Source: Capitulum mitella
Taxonomy: Eukaryota > Arthropoda > Thecostraca > Pollicipedomorpha > Pollicipedidae
Direction of reading: 5' to 3'
DNA length: 64,000 bases
Assembly: GCA_030062745.1 (NCBI GenBank)
Contig: CP099847.1
Coordinates: 852,304 to 916,303, forward strand
Shown: positions 1 to 12,850 of the stretch, piece after piece
Numbering within the stretch: position 1 is the stretch's first letter
Layout of the letters: each line of letters opens with the position of its first letter
The notes under the pieces: generated by a model
Told to the model about the DNA's origin: nothing
Seen by the model: the letters and a program-made list of their open reading frames with translations, nothing else
Databases searched by the model: none
Position numbers and translations under genes: made by a program

Positions 1-1010
1 GAGGACATCAATGAGAACATCAGCTTACTGGACGTCAGCATCAACGCACCAGGCACGAACTACATCACCAGCATATACCGGAAACCAACCAACACCGATA
101 AGTACATAAATAGGGCTGCTGAGTACCCAGATCGCTATAAAAACAGTGCCATTGGAGCATACGCACATCTAGCCCCAAAACACAGTAGCACGTGGCCCCT
201 CGCCCACCAGGAATTGCGTAAGATAAAGCAAACATTCACGAACAACAACTACACCATAGCATCGATTGACAAACACATGCAAAAGACAGTCAATGGACAC
301 ATGAAGCCTACCAAACAACCCGAACAAGTATGATTACCTTTCACCTGTTCTACAAAAACATCATATCATCAGGATACAAAGCAGACGAACAAGCACTGCA
401 AAACATTATCAAACGTAACAGCCAGACAACACAACCATCAAAGCGTTTGGAACTAAATAGTTACTACCAGAGTCACACCATATCATCACTGATCACAAAA
501 AAACAACACTGCTCAAGACCCAGGAACACTGAAACAGACCAACGCCATCTGCCACTATAAATGCACCAGAGGAGACTGTGCGCTCCTACCCAATAGTGCG
601 TACATTGACCTCACAACCACGACGCTCTGCAGACGACTCACAATGCACCGGCAGCCCACACACACACTGAGAAGCACCACGACACTCCACTCATCAGGAA
701 AACACTAGTAGACAACACAAGGATCCTAGTCAAAACTCAAAACAAGCGACTCCTAAACGCCCTGAAAACAATCTACAACAGGTAATATGACCCCGTTATC
801 AACAGGCAAATCAACGCACGCGTAACGCTGTCCCTGTATGAGGCTCCGCCGCTGGGCCATTGCATAAACAGGCGTTGATAACCGGAACCCACGAGTGACG
901 TGTGCTGAATGTATATATTGTGCATATATATAAATGCGTCTGCATTTACAGAAAAAGGTACACAGAAGAGCGTCCGAATAGTGGAAAATGTGTTGTATAT
1001 AAAGCGCGGG
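1..1010 (+). mobile_element. Penelope-like retroelement fragment (PLE-a), truncated by window edge
   Basis: Frame 1 reads from the window start to a stop at 331-333. It shows the end of a Penelope-type reverse transcriptase (SIYRKPTNTDKYIN, then a segment around AYAHLAPKHSS). After the stop the homology shifts frame (330-560, KADEQALQNIIKRNSQ, SYYQSHTISSL). It then becomes a degenerate GIY-YIG endonuclease module around 560-830 (CTRGDCALLPNSAYIDL, then KTLVDNTRILVK and INRQINARVTLSLYEAP in shifted frames). Frameshifts and stops make it inactive. The tail to about 1010 is assigned as 3' untranslated sequence by position only. Confidence 0.75.
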
Positions 1011-1277
1011 ACGCAAGGCTGAATAATGTCAAAACGACTTGGACACAATTACTTATTTCTTGAAAATGCCTTAGGATAAGACGGAACGTCGGTGTTATGA
1101 ATACAGATGTAGAATGAATGACATAATTCTACGTTTCTTAATTAGGCACTAGGCACCGTCCTAAGCGAGCGCATCAATGGAGGAAAGAATATAATTCGAA
1201 AACTTGAAAGCACCCTAAAAAAGACAATCAACACTGAATACGCTGTTGTTTTTCACGAAACTGGGATATATGGTATG

Positions 1278-1281
<4 letters not shown>

Positions 1282-1325
<44 letters not shown>
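1282..1325. repeat. (TA)n microsatellite at the 3' end of PLE-b
   Basis: This is a run of about 22 TA units. It directly abuts the 3' end of the minus-strand Penelope-like fragment, whose homology with the copy at 3361-4170 stops here. Confidence 0.95.
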
Positions 1326-1327
<2 letters not shown>

Positions 1328-1329
<2 letters not shown>

Positions 1330-2953
1330 GTCTGATTAAATATGACAGCGAAGTTAGCTGTTATTATTTTCTTCCTTAAGCCTTCTATTTTTCGTACAAA
1401 CTTTCCATTTTTCCTCTAGGCAGAAAAGCAGTCCTACAAAATCATGCAACGTTTCGTTCATTCCTCATGAACGTCATCAGGCAAACATTCAAGCACATTA
1501 CATATTTATATGACACATCTAGGTGACAATGTGATTGAAATATCATAAGGGTTGTTAAGTAAGGGTTGTTTCTTATCTCGATCGTTGATTTCTAATGAAA
1601 TGACACGAGATTAATTGAACAATATTTCGGCAAACTATTTGTGCTTCTTTAGATTTTAGGCACGTCCGGTATACTACGTAGAGAAACAAAACGTTGCACA
1701 TCTGAACAGCGTTTCAGACCCTGGCTCCAATCGGGGGTCCATCAAACTGGGAGGGGTACCCCGGGCGTTTACCTGCCTGTTGACTGGATGACCGCAATCT
1801 CTGATGTATGCAGCTTGCAGCATTTGCAGTTTATGTTTTTTTCTGAACAGCGAGTGAGTATGGTTGCCTGGTTCAGGAACGTTTCTCTGGTGATGGTGCA
1901 TGGTGGACGTCTCTGAGATGTCTGAGATGTTTCTTTGGTCCGCTGTTTTGTAGATGCATGGTCATCCTCATCCCTAGAGTCATAGTAGTATAAACAATGT
2001 AGGTACTGTTTGGCCGAACGGCACGGTCACCGGTTGTGCATTGAAATTGGTACACTAGACTGGTTTCCTCCACAAGCGACTTGTCCTTGGAGAGGCTGTT
2101 TTGCATCACTAGAGCAAACACCTTGGGGGTTCTGTAACAGATGGTCGGTTTAATTTTGTCTGCTAAACGGACGGACTGGCTGTTTTTAGTGACGATGGTG
2201 CGAATGGCTTTCTCATCTTTCTTGTACGATGGTGACATCTGGTTTTCGTAGTAAAGACTGAAGGCCTGACCGTTGGGGTTCTGTTCGTTATCAGTGATAT
2301 TCTCTGCTGAGTACAGCTGGTACAGTTTGGTTTTGATTTCGTTGTCGATGTCTGTGAGAGCGTAGTTGTTACTCACCAGTATTTCCCGGGCTCTTTGCAG
2401 CTCTTGGTGAACGAACTGCCAAGAAGAACAATGTCCGAAGGCTCGATGGACATAAACTCTGATAACGCTTTTCTTGTAGTGGCCAGGGTACTTGTTGCAT
2501 CCATTCAATGTCCGCTGTTGGTGGCTTTTCTGTAGACATTGGTGGTGAATGATCCTTCAGAGGCGTCGACGTGTATGTCCAGCAACGCTAGTCTGTTGTT
2601 GATGCTGTTTTCGACAGTGAAAGTGAGACATGACGTTTGTTCTAGTTTCATTTTCAATGTCTGAGCGTTTCTTCATCTTTGATGTCGACAAAGACGTCAT
2701 CGATGTAGCGACGATAGGTGAAGGGTTTAGCTCTGATGCCATTTAAGGCCTTTTGTTCAGCGTAGCTCATGTAGCTTTCTGCGAACAGCACGCCAAGTGG
2801 TGAGCCCATCGCAACACCATCAATCTGATAATACAGACTGCCTTCAGAGCATCGGATGGGGGCCTTCTTGGTGCATGTCCTGACCATGTCAGCAAGCAAT
2901 CTTCTTGCAACTTGGGGTCGAGGTAGGGTTGCAAGTTGACAGACAATCCAGAA

Positions 2954-2985
<32 letters not shown>

Positions 2986-3300
2986 AGGATGTCTGTCGAT
3001 CGTTCGGTCGACGAGAACGCTCGTGAAAAGGCTCTGGGCGCCCAACGATGCTATCAGTCCACGCCTCTCCATTACTTTTAAAATCTGAATGAACTCATCC
3101 GGCGACTTCAGTGAATACGTTTTCGTGACGTACGGCGCAATCATTGTATTTAGATACTTGGCCAAAGAGTATGATAGTATCTAGGATATTATGTGGTGTC
3201 TGGTATCTTATGACGGTATCCGGGATATTATAATCAACGGCCTTGTGCGTTCTGATGTTACCGTATAAATATCCTGGGTTAAAGTCACTCATGATTAGTA
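1328..3300 (-). mobile_element. Penelope-like retroelement fragment (PLE-b) with RT and GIY-YIG remnants
   Basis: Read on the minus strand, pieces of one reverse transcriptase appear in order but in different frames. At 3292-3230 is a GYLYGNIRTHK segment; near 3165-3020 are LNTMIAPYVTKTY and SLFTSVLVD; at 2899-2654 is GVAMGSPLGVLFAE followed by the catalytic-type box YRRYIDDVF (YIDD at 2707-2696). The GIY-YIG endonuclease domain lies at about 2508-1873 (TYIVYTTMTLG, TMHLQNSGPKKHLR). About 0.5 kb of 3' untranslated sequence follows, down to the TA microsatellite. A TGTC tract interrupts the RT. It is 5'-truncated, and its 3' half is an inverted copy of 3361-4170. Confidence 0.8.
2954..2985. 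repeat. (TGTC)n tract inside the PLE-b reverse transcriptase
   Basis: About eight TGTC/CTGT units interrupt the reverse transcriptase homology on the minus strand and break its reading frame. Confidence 0.85.
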
Positions 3301-3360
3301 GATTTTCAACCCTCCTACCTGGGCGTTGGCTGAATCCGTAAGCAAGTTAAGGTCCCTTTT

Positions 3361-4170
3361 TTAGTAATGAAAAACAGCCGCTCCAAGGATAAGTTGCTTG
3401 TGAAGGAAACTGATCTAGTGTACCAATTTCAATACACAACCGGTGACTGCACGTCGGCTAAACAGCACCTACATTAGTTATCCTACCATGACCCTAGGGA
3501 GGAAGGTGACCATGCATTTACAAGACGGTGGACCTAACAAGCATCTCAGGGACATCCACCATGTCACCATCACCAGATAAATCTTCCTGAACCAGACATT
3601 CGTTCAAGAAAAAAAAACATAAACTGCGAATACTGGAAGCTGCATACATCAGAGATTGCGATTCTCTTATCAACAGGCAGGTCAACTCCCATGACACCCT
3701 CTTTCTGTTTGATGGACCCCCGGTTGGAGCCAGGGTCTGAGGGGCTGTTCAGATCTGTACCGTTATGTTTTCTATGTAGTCGACAGGAAGTGCCTGAAAT
3801 TAAAGGAACCATACATTTCCAAATAGTTTGCCGACATATTGTTAATTTATTTTTGTGTCATTTCATTAGAAACCAACGATCGCGATGAGAAACGACCCTT
3901 ACCCGCTACCTATAATTTCTCGTATTCACGATATTTTAATCTCATGGTCAGCTAGATGTGTCATATGTTTGTGTGATGTGCTTGGATGTTTACCTAATGA
4001 TGTTCATGGGAAGTGAAAGAAACGTTGCATGATTTTGTAGGACCGCTTTTCGCTGGAGGAAAAAGAGCGAAAGCTTGTACGAAAGACAGAAATCTTACGG
4101 AAGAGAATAATGGCAACTAACTTCGCTGTTATATTTAATCAGACTTGCATTAATGAAAATCTTCTTCTTA
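3361..4170 (+). mobile_element. Penelope-like 3' fragment (PLE-c), inverted copy of PLE-b
   Basis: The stretch 3361-3590 encodes SKDKLLVKETDLVYQFQYTTGDC and then, after a stop and a frame change, TMTLGRKVTMHLQDGGPNKHLRDIHH in pieces. This is the same endonuclease region as PLE-b. Nucleotide similarity to the reverse complement of 1330-2110 continues through the 3' untranslated part up to the microsatellite at 4171. The two copies lie head to head, about 60 bp apart. It is 5'-truncated and not coding. Confidence 0.75.
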
Positions 4171-4310
<140 letters not shown>

Positions 4311-5110
4311 TGGGCGCTTCATCCTCCATGGGATCTCTTTTGGAATGATTTAAGCAATGCTACAAAGTAAGAAAGGCTACATGAACGGAACATGCGACAT
4401 TCGTAACGGCACTTTCTCTAAGACAGGCGTGAGCAACACAATGTCGGGCAGGTGGTTAATTTTGAACAGCTTTACAGTGGTTATCAACCCTTCCCACCAC
4501 ATTTTCAATCATCATAAACACCTGAGGTCCAGTGGCCTACTTCCGTCGGCACAGGTTTGGTGCGCGAGAGATGATGGCGGTGCTCCTGGTCATCATGGCC
4601 TGGGTCAGGCGTTGGTGACAGGACTGCTCGGCGTGGGTCTGGAGGCCGCCGCTCTGAAGGAGCATGGTGATGTGGCGACTTAGCTTGGGAGTCGATGGCC
4701 AATGTAGCCATTATTGGGAAGTAGTGCACAGTCACCTTACATACAACGGTACTGGTATCAGGCATTCGTCTGTGGTCGCTGCAGTCCCGTCTGATTTTGT
4801 TATGAAGGACCAATGATGATGTAGTCGGGGTCTGGTAGTAAATGTTGAGTGTGAAACGGTCTGCTGGGTTCGTTGTGGCGCAGGCCCACCTCACGATTCC
4901 TTTAAGGACTCGTTTTTGTCTTTGTTCTAGTCTTCCTTGTATTTGCATCACATGATATATTTGAGGTATAACTTCAAAGTCGTTTCTTTATATGGACAGT
5001 CCTGGGCAGGGTTAACGTGAGAAGAGATGGCGTTATTGATTTCGTGGTTGACGTCTGTTACAAACTATTTGTTTCTGCCAGAATCCACGCTGTGCTGTGC
5101 TGATACAGGT
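4311..5110 (-). mobile_element. Penelope-like fragment of a second subfamily (PLE-d)
   Basis: The minus strand shows VTDVNHEINNAI near 5060. It then has KGIVRWACATTNPADRF and IYYQTPTTSSLVLHNKIR at about 4920-4790, collinear with NIIKRNSQTTQPSKRLELN of PLE-a. Around 4640-4540, in another frame, is an endonuclease tail (HITMLLQSGGLQTH, MMTRSTAIISRAPNLCR). Several stops and frameshifts are present. Its 3' end abuts the compound microsatellite. Confidence 0.7.
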
Positions 5111-6249
5111 TCTGGCTAACGCGCGTAAAGAAACAACTTATTTTGCTTATGGCTGTATATAGTCTACTCACCCCAAAGTCATTGCCATATCTGTGGTGTT
5201 ATGTTGAGTACACATGGCCAGGGGAGGATTTAAACGCTAGTTTTCGCCGGTTGGGGTGGGGGTGGGGGCAAGTCGCAAGAAGGTATACCGATTTTCAAAA
5301 AACTCATCGGATTTCGCTTCCTTTTAAGTAAAGGACTGTTCTAAAACAAATTTTCTTCAGTGAAAGTAGCGCTGATTTTCTTCAGCTTCTAAAAATGCGC
5401 CAACTTTTGCCTGATTTAAGCCATCGGGTGGGGGAGTATGACCCCGTTGCCCCCGCCCCCCCACAGATCTGCCAATGCCCATAACCCACAGTAGGTTTTC
5501 CAAAAATCCACCATGTCTAGCTTCTTTGAAAGTATATAAAACCAAAGCCCTTTTTAAGACCTCAACGTTCTTCACCTGGGTACTAAACCACGCTCGGGAA
5601 CAAAACAAACACTATTATCGTAAAAAGGCACGGCTCTATCTAGCCGAAAAATATCGGAAGAACAATATAAACCGTAGAGTCGTGACGTCAATGGGTTTTC
5701 TCGCAAAATGTCGGATAGTGTCGCTGCTGGCGTCCAAAGAGCGGCAATGGTGATTGCCGCGGTTGGCTTCGTGCGCAGGGAATAAGTGCGCCGGATATGT
5801 AAAAAATTTAGTACTATGCCGAAGGGCGGTCGGGAGCTGTTGCTAACGGGTCTGATATTCCATTTAAGGCAATCAGAGATCGGACCTTTGATAATGAGAG
5901 AACCGTTTCGTTGGGGCAAGTCATGTAAACATTTTAAAGTGGTCGTAAGAGTTTGATTTTATGGTGGTGAGGTGTATGGTGCACTGAAAGCTTGGCCGGA
6001 ATTTCCTTGGATTTCCAGCAAGCCTGGATGTGCTGGAAGAACCTGATTTGTTCGCGCCCAGTAGTACATTGGATAAACTGCGAACTGTGATACGTGGACG
6101 TCAGGAGTTCTGGTGAGAAATCACCAGAAGCATAACCACAGTGCCCTGGTTCATGCAAGTATGAGTGGACGCCCACGTACAACTTCAATGATAGAAGGAA
6201 GCGGCCAATCTCAGTCACAGCATCATAATTGGGGAAGCATCAAAGTCAG
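5111..6249. other. No gene seen; one TGACGTCA site
   Basis: I find no recognisable coding sequence. There are G-rich and C-rich tracts near 5250 and 5440-5460 of the kind seen in nearby transposon ends, and a TGACGTCA palindrome at 5683-5690. Confidence 0.4.
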
Positions 6250-7014
6250 CAGTAAGTGAAAGAGGGTCTTTGCATGCTTTTCATGTGCATACATTTTGAG
6301 ATGAGACCAACATAAAGCAGCATTTGTAGAAGAGAGATGTTACAAAAATAATCATAAGGCTACATCTTGTTTCATTCTTTCTCTCACAGTTTGATCAGAA
6401 GTTAATTTTTGATGGGGCTGTCAATTTCCCAGTTTTCATGGTGGATGTGGAGGGAGAATTTGTAGAAGAATAAAAAAGGAAAGGATAGATGGTTAAAAAA
6501 GGTCATTGACGGAAGTAATGAAGATTCTTCTCCATCTGCCAGGTACACTACGCAGAAGTTGAAAGGTCAACATAATTGGAGGGTCTCTGTCAATGTGTCT
6601 CTTTGTATCTTGTAATTTAAGGGGTTATTTTTGTTGGTGGCCACACATTTTATCTTTTAATGCTTTGAGTTTTTTTAAAGAGGTTTTTGGGTTACAAGTA
6701 ATAACAGGGCATATACTTGTTAGTCCTTGACCATTAATGTACCTATGCCATTGTCATATGTCATTGACATGCAGTATGAATGTAAGAGGCTGGGTAGAGC
6801 AAAAATATGTTTAGTTTCTGTTGGTTCTTTTATATACATAGTAATATATGGTTCACTTTGGAACCTGCAGTTTTCATAATTTGAGGTTTACATCAAAGTT
6901 TTTATTTCACTGGGACTGGGTATCCTTATGCAGTTTGATACATAAAACAGGACAGATTTTGCCCCATTTATGGGAAGTGTTATGAAGTGCATGTGCACAT
7001 ACTAGTGCAAGGCT

Positions 7015-7330
7015 GGGAAAGGTGTTTTTTAGTGTTGGAGAACACCAGAAAATATATTCTCCAAAAACATTTTATACTCCAAAAAAGCTTCATGTGCCTC
7101 GATGTAAATGCTACATTATAACCATGTTGAAAATTTCTAACTCTGCAAGCAAATGACTGCCTCCATCCAGTAAGAAGCATGTATGATGTCCATAAGAGAT
7201 TTACATCAACAACACTAACTTGAACCAGTATTACTGTCTCTAAAATTATGTACTCCAAAGCCAAAATTATATTCTGACACCAAGAACAAAAACCAAATTT
7301 CCAACCCAGTACTACTGGCATGTTGTGTTT
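7015..7330 (+). repeat. Dispersed repeat, copy 1 (partner at 38838-39120)
   Basis: This copy shares collinear blocks with 38838-39120, including CATTTTATACTCC, CAAGCAAATG and the exact 23-base block GACACCAAGAAC...AAAAACC-type near 7276-7300. The family is unknown and no coding sequence was seen. Confidence 0.7.
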
Positions 7331-8187
7331 CTCCTTATTAAATCTGCTAGGAATTAGGATTGGGACAAATATGCAGATTTAGCAGTTTGATAAAATGATC
7401 ATTCAAATGAACTGAAATGTACTTTGTAAAAAGGAATCATTTTGTGCATGTGTCAACTTACTTACCATCCTTTGTACCCATTGCCCATTGGTGGGTATTA
7501 ACCTCTGGGTGAGGAAGTCTCAGATCTCTGCCTTTCAGCACATTTGGGCCTAATTTCAAGCCTATTTTAGCCATTAGCTTTTTATGATGTACTATTCCTG
7601 ATGTCATGGCTAGATTAATGGGATACACTGCTACAGAATGGGAGGTTACAGTTGAATGTCTGGTGTCAGACTAAGAGGGATACATACTTGGATATGGACT
7701 GTTTAACTGACATGATTTTGCAGCCCCTGCAGTAACCAGGATCAGAGGTTGTAACACTTAGGTGCATTGCTAAGATGACAGTGACCGTGAGCAGTTTGTA
7801 CCAAATGAATGCATTTATAGTAGCCAATGCATTGTTTAGCATCCTGACAGTAATTTCTTAAAGCAACACAGCATTGCTTTTTAATTTTTTTCAGATATGT
7901 TTATGTATTTAAATGTTAACTTTGTCCTGATTTTTCATGTGCATTGTAAGAACTTCAGCATGAGAAGTGTTTGGTGACTCCAAAAGATCATTAGGAATGA
8001 CATGGGGTAAGGTGGAGCAATATAGGTATAGTTTTGGTTCCAAGTGTATATTTCTTCACTCAGGCATGACTTAAGAGTGAGTTGTGGATTCCACATGCAC
8101 ATATGGGCATTTCTTCAGTTGGATCATATGCATTTTTGGTGATATGTGTTAAGGATCTCATGGCATTTCTCAAAAGACAAATTCATT

Positions 8188-8224
8188 GTACTCATTTTGC
8201 CCCATCATGGGGCAAAATGAGTAC
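8188..8224. repeat. 37-bp near-perfect palindrome
   Basis: Two perfect 18-nt arms (8188-8205 and 8207-8224) are separated by a single C. One more pair extends the stem on the outside. Confidence 0.95.
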
Positions 8225-9700
8225 ATTGGCTTTATTGTGGAATTCTGTGAAAGTGGTGGGCAGCCTGTTTCTGCTGATGACATTGAAAATGAGTATTGCA
8301 CTTCTGACAAAAAAAAATTGGCATCAAGATTCCTGGATGCTTAGTATTCAGTCATGGAGCACTAAGGAAACATTCAGAAATGCAGTATTCCTCACCCTTC
8401 AAATTCCATCTGAAAACAACTGAGCTTTTTCTTTTAAGTATCACTTGGCTACTTTTCATTTACTATGTTATGATGTAGAAACATAAATATACACATAGTG
8501 TGATCTATAAATAATACAAAAATATAATACGTACCCATCATAAGAAATGTTCAATTTATCCATTGCAATGTTTTGCTGACCAACATGGTCAAGAGGCTCC
8601 AAAATGTTTTGTTGTGTTCCTTTTTCTGTTCCTGGATGCATTCTAGCTCAAATTAAATAAGCAGCACAGCATATAGATACAAATGAGCATATGGATGTTT
8701 TGAGTCTTGACTGCATGTAGTTTTTAAGGAAAATACATGAAGCTGTTAGGTAAATATGTTTTGATGCAACTTGGTTTATAGGTGGTACACAAATTTTACC
8801 CTGTATATTCATATATGTTTTATTAAGTATTTAATTTTTTCCCTGTTTCATTTTTGCTATTTAATATTTTCCCTGTCCCTATTTAAAACAATGAACACTC
8901 AGTTATTTGCATTTAGATAACCCCAAAATCCTGGCAGGACTCATTACATAGGCTTTAATCACAATTTATATCCAGCCAACTATGTAGAATGTATAGGATC
9001 AGGAATGAGTGGTGTGTTATGCCAAAGGTTTTGGTGGATATCATGATTTTGTAAGCTGGTACACATTCACAGAATTATTAACACTTGTGTTTTGAATATA
9101 CTTTTTTAAACTTATGGAACACAATTTATTCACTGATTTATTCATCTGTATTTTCTTGCTGGGACTTGTTCGCTTTTGAGGAAGCATGGTCCCTTTATCC
9201 ACTTGTGCTCTGAATCTTACACTCTGGGGTTAAAGTACTTTCTTGCCCTTGTTTTTCAGCCAGGTATGACATGTTGTGCATATGTGACAACTTTAATAAA
9301 CTTGGGTAATTGCATATCCCACAACAGTGAATGAGATTTTTTATGAAGGTGGCATTTCAGAGGATGTGGTAAGGGACTAAAGATATCAGGCCATTATAAA
9401 ACTGAAAATCTATAGGACATTTCTGTCTGCTGAACATACTTGTTAAAAACATGTCACAGTCTCATAGGGGACAAAGTGTGATGCATGAACCCTTGCTGAA
9501 ACACAAAGAACAAATGTTTCTTGACTAGCATCCTGGAGATCATGGCTGCCACCCCCCCCCCCCTCCCATTGTAATATAAACAGCTTGTCAGGAACAGACA
9601 GAGTGGTGTGTCATTCAGTTTTTTTTTTCTTGTGGTCCCTGCTACCAGTCTCCAGTCTTTCATGTATGAATTATCAGTTTTGTAAAATGGTTGTCCTCCA

Positions 9701-12700
9701 CCAGAATCGTATGGATGACGTTTTGGTACCCTGCATCTTTTTGTGATAAAAAATGTCAGGACAAAATCGAGAATTAAAAGTTAGAAATGGTAAAACAAAT
9801 ATGGTGTTCTAGAAGACACTCGCTTTTGACCGTTTGACTAAAGAAAAACGTGGCGTTTGAAAGGCGTGCAGTTTTACGTGAAGGAGAACAATATGCCTCA
9901 ATCCACGGCATGTGGTTGTTAGTTTATTGGTAAATGAGTGGTGTTTTTTTTTTAGTGTTTTTTTTTGTGAGACTCCTTTGGATACATGTAATAAAAATCT
10001 TGCAGAGAACTAGGTGAGTGTTCACGCTTTATCGCAACATGGCCAGATCATTGTTTTTTTTCCAGCGAGGGTGAAGGCAGGTGAGGAAAAGAAATGATAC
10101 AACTTAGCATTTCTGGACCAGGAATCCCCAGTTGCGTGAGCTGCTTGTTTCTTCATACCAGACACCTGAGTCGATAACTCGGGCTACGCTGTTAATGGCT
10201 ACGCTACGCTAATCATGGCTACGCTGTTCAGCTGTGAATCCTTTGTTTTCCAACAGCGTTCAGAAAATCGCCGGATTAAAATCGCACCTTGCATTCTCAG
10301 TTGCGTAATCAGCGTGCCGACCTAAAAGCCATATCACACATGACATGTCCTTAGGTCGATCTGGAGCTCTTTGTGTCAGCACTTGCTCAGATGTCAGGTT
10401 GGAGTCGAGATGTAGTTAACAGGGGATATCGGCTTTTGCATCGTTATTGGACGTTGAAACTTGTTCATCTTTGTTGAAGTTGGAGTAGTTTTCATCAGGG
10501 GTCGTTAAATGGCCACAAAAAGTGGACGAAAAACAATTCATTTAGATGTCGCACATTTTACAATGTTGCCATGTGCTCAGGAACTTCCAGTTCTGCTGGC
10601 GTTTGCTAATCGTGGTGTGCTTGCATCCCAACGGGAGTATTGTAAACAAAGTTTTAAATGGTGACCGACAGATGGCCGTCTGTGGAGTTACTTGGCTGTC
10701 CTTTATCACTGCCACAAATGGTATGCAGGAGAGAGCTTTTGGAAGAGACGAGGGGACATTAGACGGGCCGGAACGGGACGAAGGCCTTCAAAAACCGCAT
10801 TGTACCAACAGTGGCCAAATGTTACATTTCCGTAAGATTGGAGGAGCATGGGCCTTCCCCAAATGGTCACACTTCTGCGCAAGCCTCATAAGGATGTTGT
10901 TTTCTGTTGCACGAATGCGTATTCTTGTTACCTGCGAGGAGAGAGTTTCCAGCGATTTTCGAAGCGCGTGATGTCGCCATTGTTGATTAACATGACCATT
11001 AACATGACCCAGTGTATATTCTGTGCGTGCCATGGCTGTAAGGCAACAATTCATAAAAGAAACGGCAACTATTCTTAAAAAAGGGTTGGAAAAAGTGCAG
11101 GTTTCGTAAGCGGTACGTATTTGCTTTGTTCTTAAACAGCAACAAGTATGAGCACTAGAATACCATGTATTTTGTATCTGAGCTCGAGCGTCGTGAGTGT
11201 TTTAGACGAGTGGTTCTCCTGTACGCAGTGTTCCTAGAAAACCGTGATAGCAAACACACTGACTAGTTAGACTCTACCCTTTAAGCAGCGTGCTTACACA
11301 GATAATTGATAGCCTCGCCAGTCGGTCCTTAACCGTGTCCGGGTGCGGGTGAGTTGAATACCCTCCTCCCAAGATGTTTTGCTCGCCGTATCGTAATGAT
11401 TCGAGCTAGAACCACGACTCGACTGTCATTCGTTCAATGTATGCAGTTTATAAATTTGGCCTTTTAATTGCAGCGTTTTCTCAGGAAGCTGCGAGACATA
11501 AATTATAAAGCATAACATGCCTCCAAAGAATGAGACATGTTTAACCATTTTCCATAGCTACAAAGTGCACGTTCAATGTCTAGCTGTGTGTCTCCTCCAA
11601 TGCTATCAAAATCGAACGTTTTTTATATGATGGCCTGCTAATGCAAAACATGTTGGTACATTTGCCACTTTTTATAGTGTTGGCAGGACTGAGACAAATT
11701 GAAAAAGGGTAGCAAAAAGTTTTTTTTTCGGAAAATGGTATACTAGCTTTGTCATGAGGGATGTAGGGAACTTTCCGTGTTTAATGTCTTCATGCTTGCC
11801 AGTTGGACGTAGGAAGGAAGCGTAGTGACAACGACAAGGCCCGAGGTGGCGAAGATGGTGGCTCCACGTGCAGCGCTAAAAAAAGCATCTTAGGACCTTT
11901 GTCACAGCAGGAACGGCTGGGGATTATTTTATAGTTTCCACGTTCTGACTTTCCACTGTGACGTGACACCTAAGTTCTGTGTGTGTTGAGCACCATAGGA
12001 ACAAACACAACAGGCATGTTAAACTCTAGGAAACTGTCGTGCTCCATATGCAGTCAGTCGCAAGCGTTAGTGCCACGTACGACACCTGCTTATGCAGCGC
12101 AAATGTTTCCAATATAAACCGACCATTTGCCGTCTCCTGGCGACGCCCTTGTTGGTATTGTTTACAGTTGAAAAAAATGTCAAGGATTTTTTAATGATTC
12201 GTCGAGCTTGCTCAAGGCAGTGTCCATTTTTGTAGGGATACAACAGCGTGTTACGTGTGTTATTCACCCTTTTTTCGATTTTTGGCTACGATTTTGATTC
12301 ATGTGTAAGCATATCTGTTTATGTGTCGACTCAGATCAAACATTGAGGTCGCCGCTATGTTCATGTTTGACGCCCTCCTGCCAGAAAGATCTGATTCTGC
12401 TGCGTCCAGTCAGTAAGCGATGAAGTGGCCTTTGTGGCTCCAATACCGCCGTGGACACTTCTGTATTTTTAAGCTTGTACAAATGTCGTACAAGTGTGCG
12501 TACTTGTACAAGTACTTAAGCATACTTATATATATATATATAAGTATAAGTAAGTGTAATTATAACTTAACAGTAAGTACTTGTACAGGTGTACTAGGAC
12601 CCAAAGAAATTGTTTCAGCCATTTCGAGTCAAATTCGAGATCATTTCGGCAATTTCGGAGACCACAGGAAGACGTTTCCGAACCCTCGTGATATGTGGCT

Positions 12701-12850
12701 CGTACAGGATGCTGGAATAGCTCCAACTCTCACAATTTAGCGCGCGTCATCTCTTGCTATTTCGTTCGCATGAACATAGCAGTGCTTTGTCAGTACGTGT
12801 CTCCTACCCACTGATCGTCACGTGGCTTCTTTGCCGTTCGCGCGATCGTT
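9701..12850. other. No gene recognised
   Basis: Only short open frames without recognisable homology are present. CpG frequency recovers gradually towards the CpG islands downstream. Confidence 0.4.
12500..12590. repeat. Palindromic GTAC/TA cluster
   Basis: It includes the 16-bp perfect palindrome GTACTTGTACAAGTAC at 12500-12515. A self-complementary TA-rich stretch follows at about 12523-12548, and then a further AGTACTTGTACA copy near 12577. Confidence 0.8.

Larger units (their letters stand above)
6250..9700. other. AT-rich, CpG-depleted non-coding block
   Basis: Across about 3.4 kb CG dinucleotides are very rare by eye, while TG and CA are frequent, in sharp contrast to the CpG-rich DNA from 12.85 kb on. 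No coding region was recognised. It holds a dispersed repeat (7015-7330) and a near-perfect palindrome (8188-8224). Confidence 0.6.
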
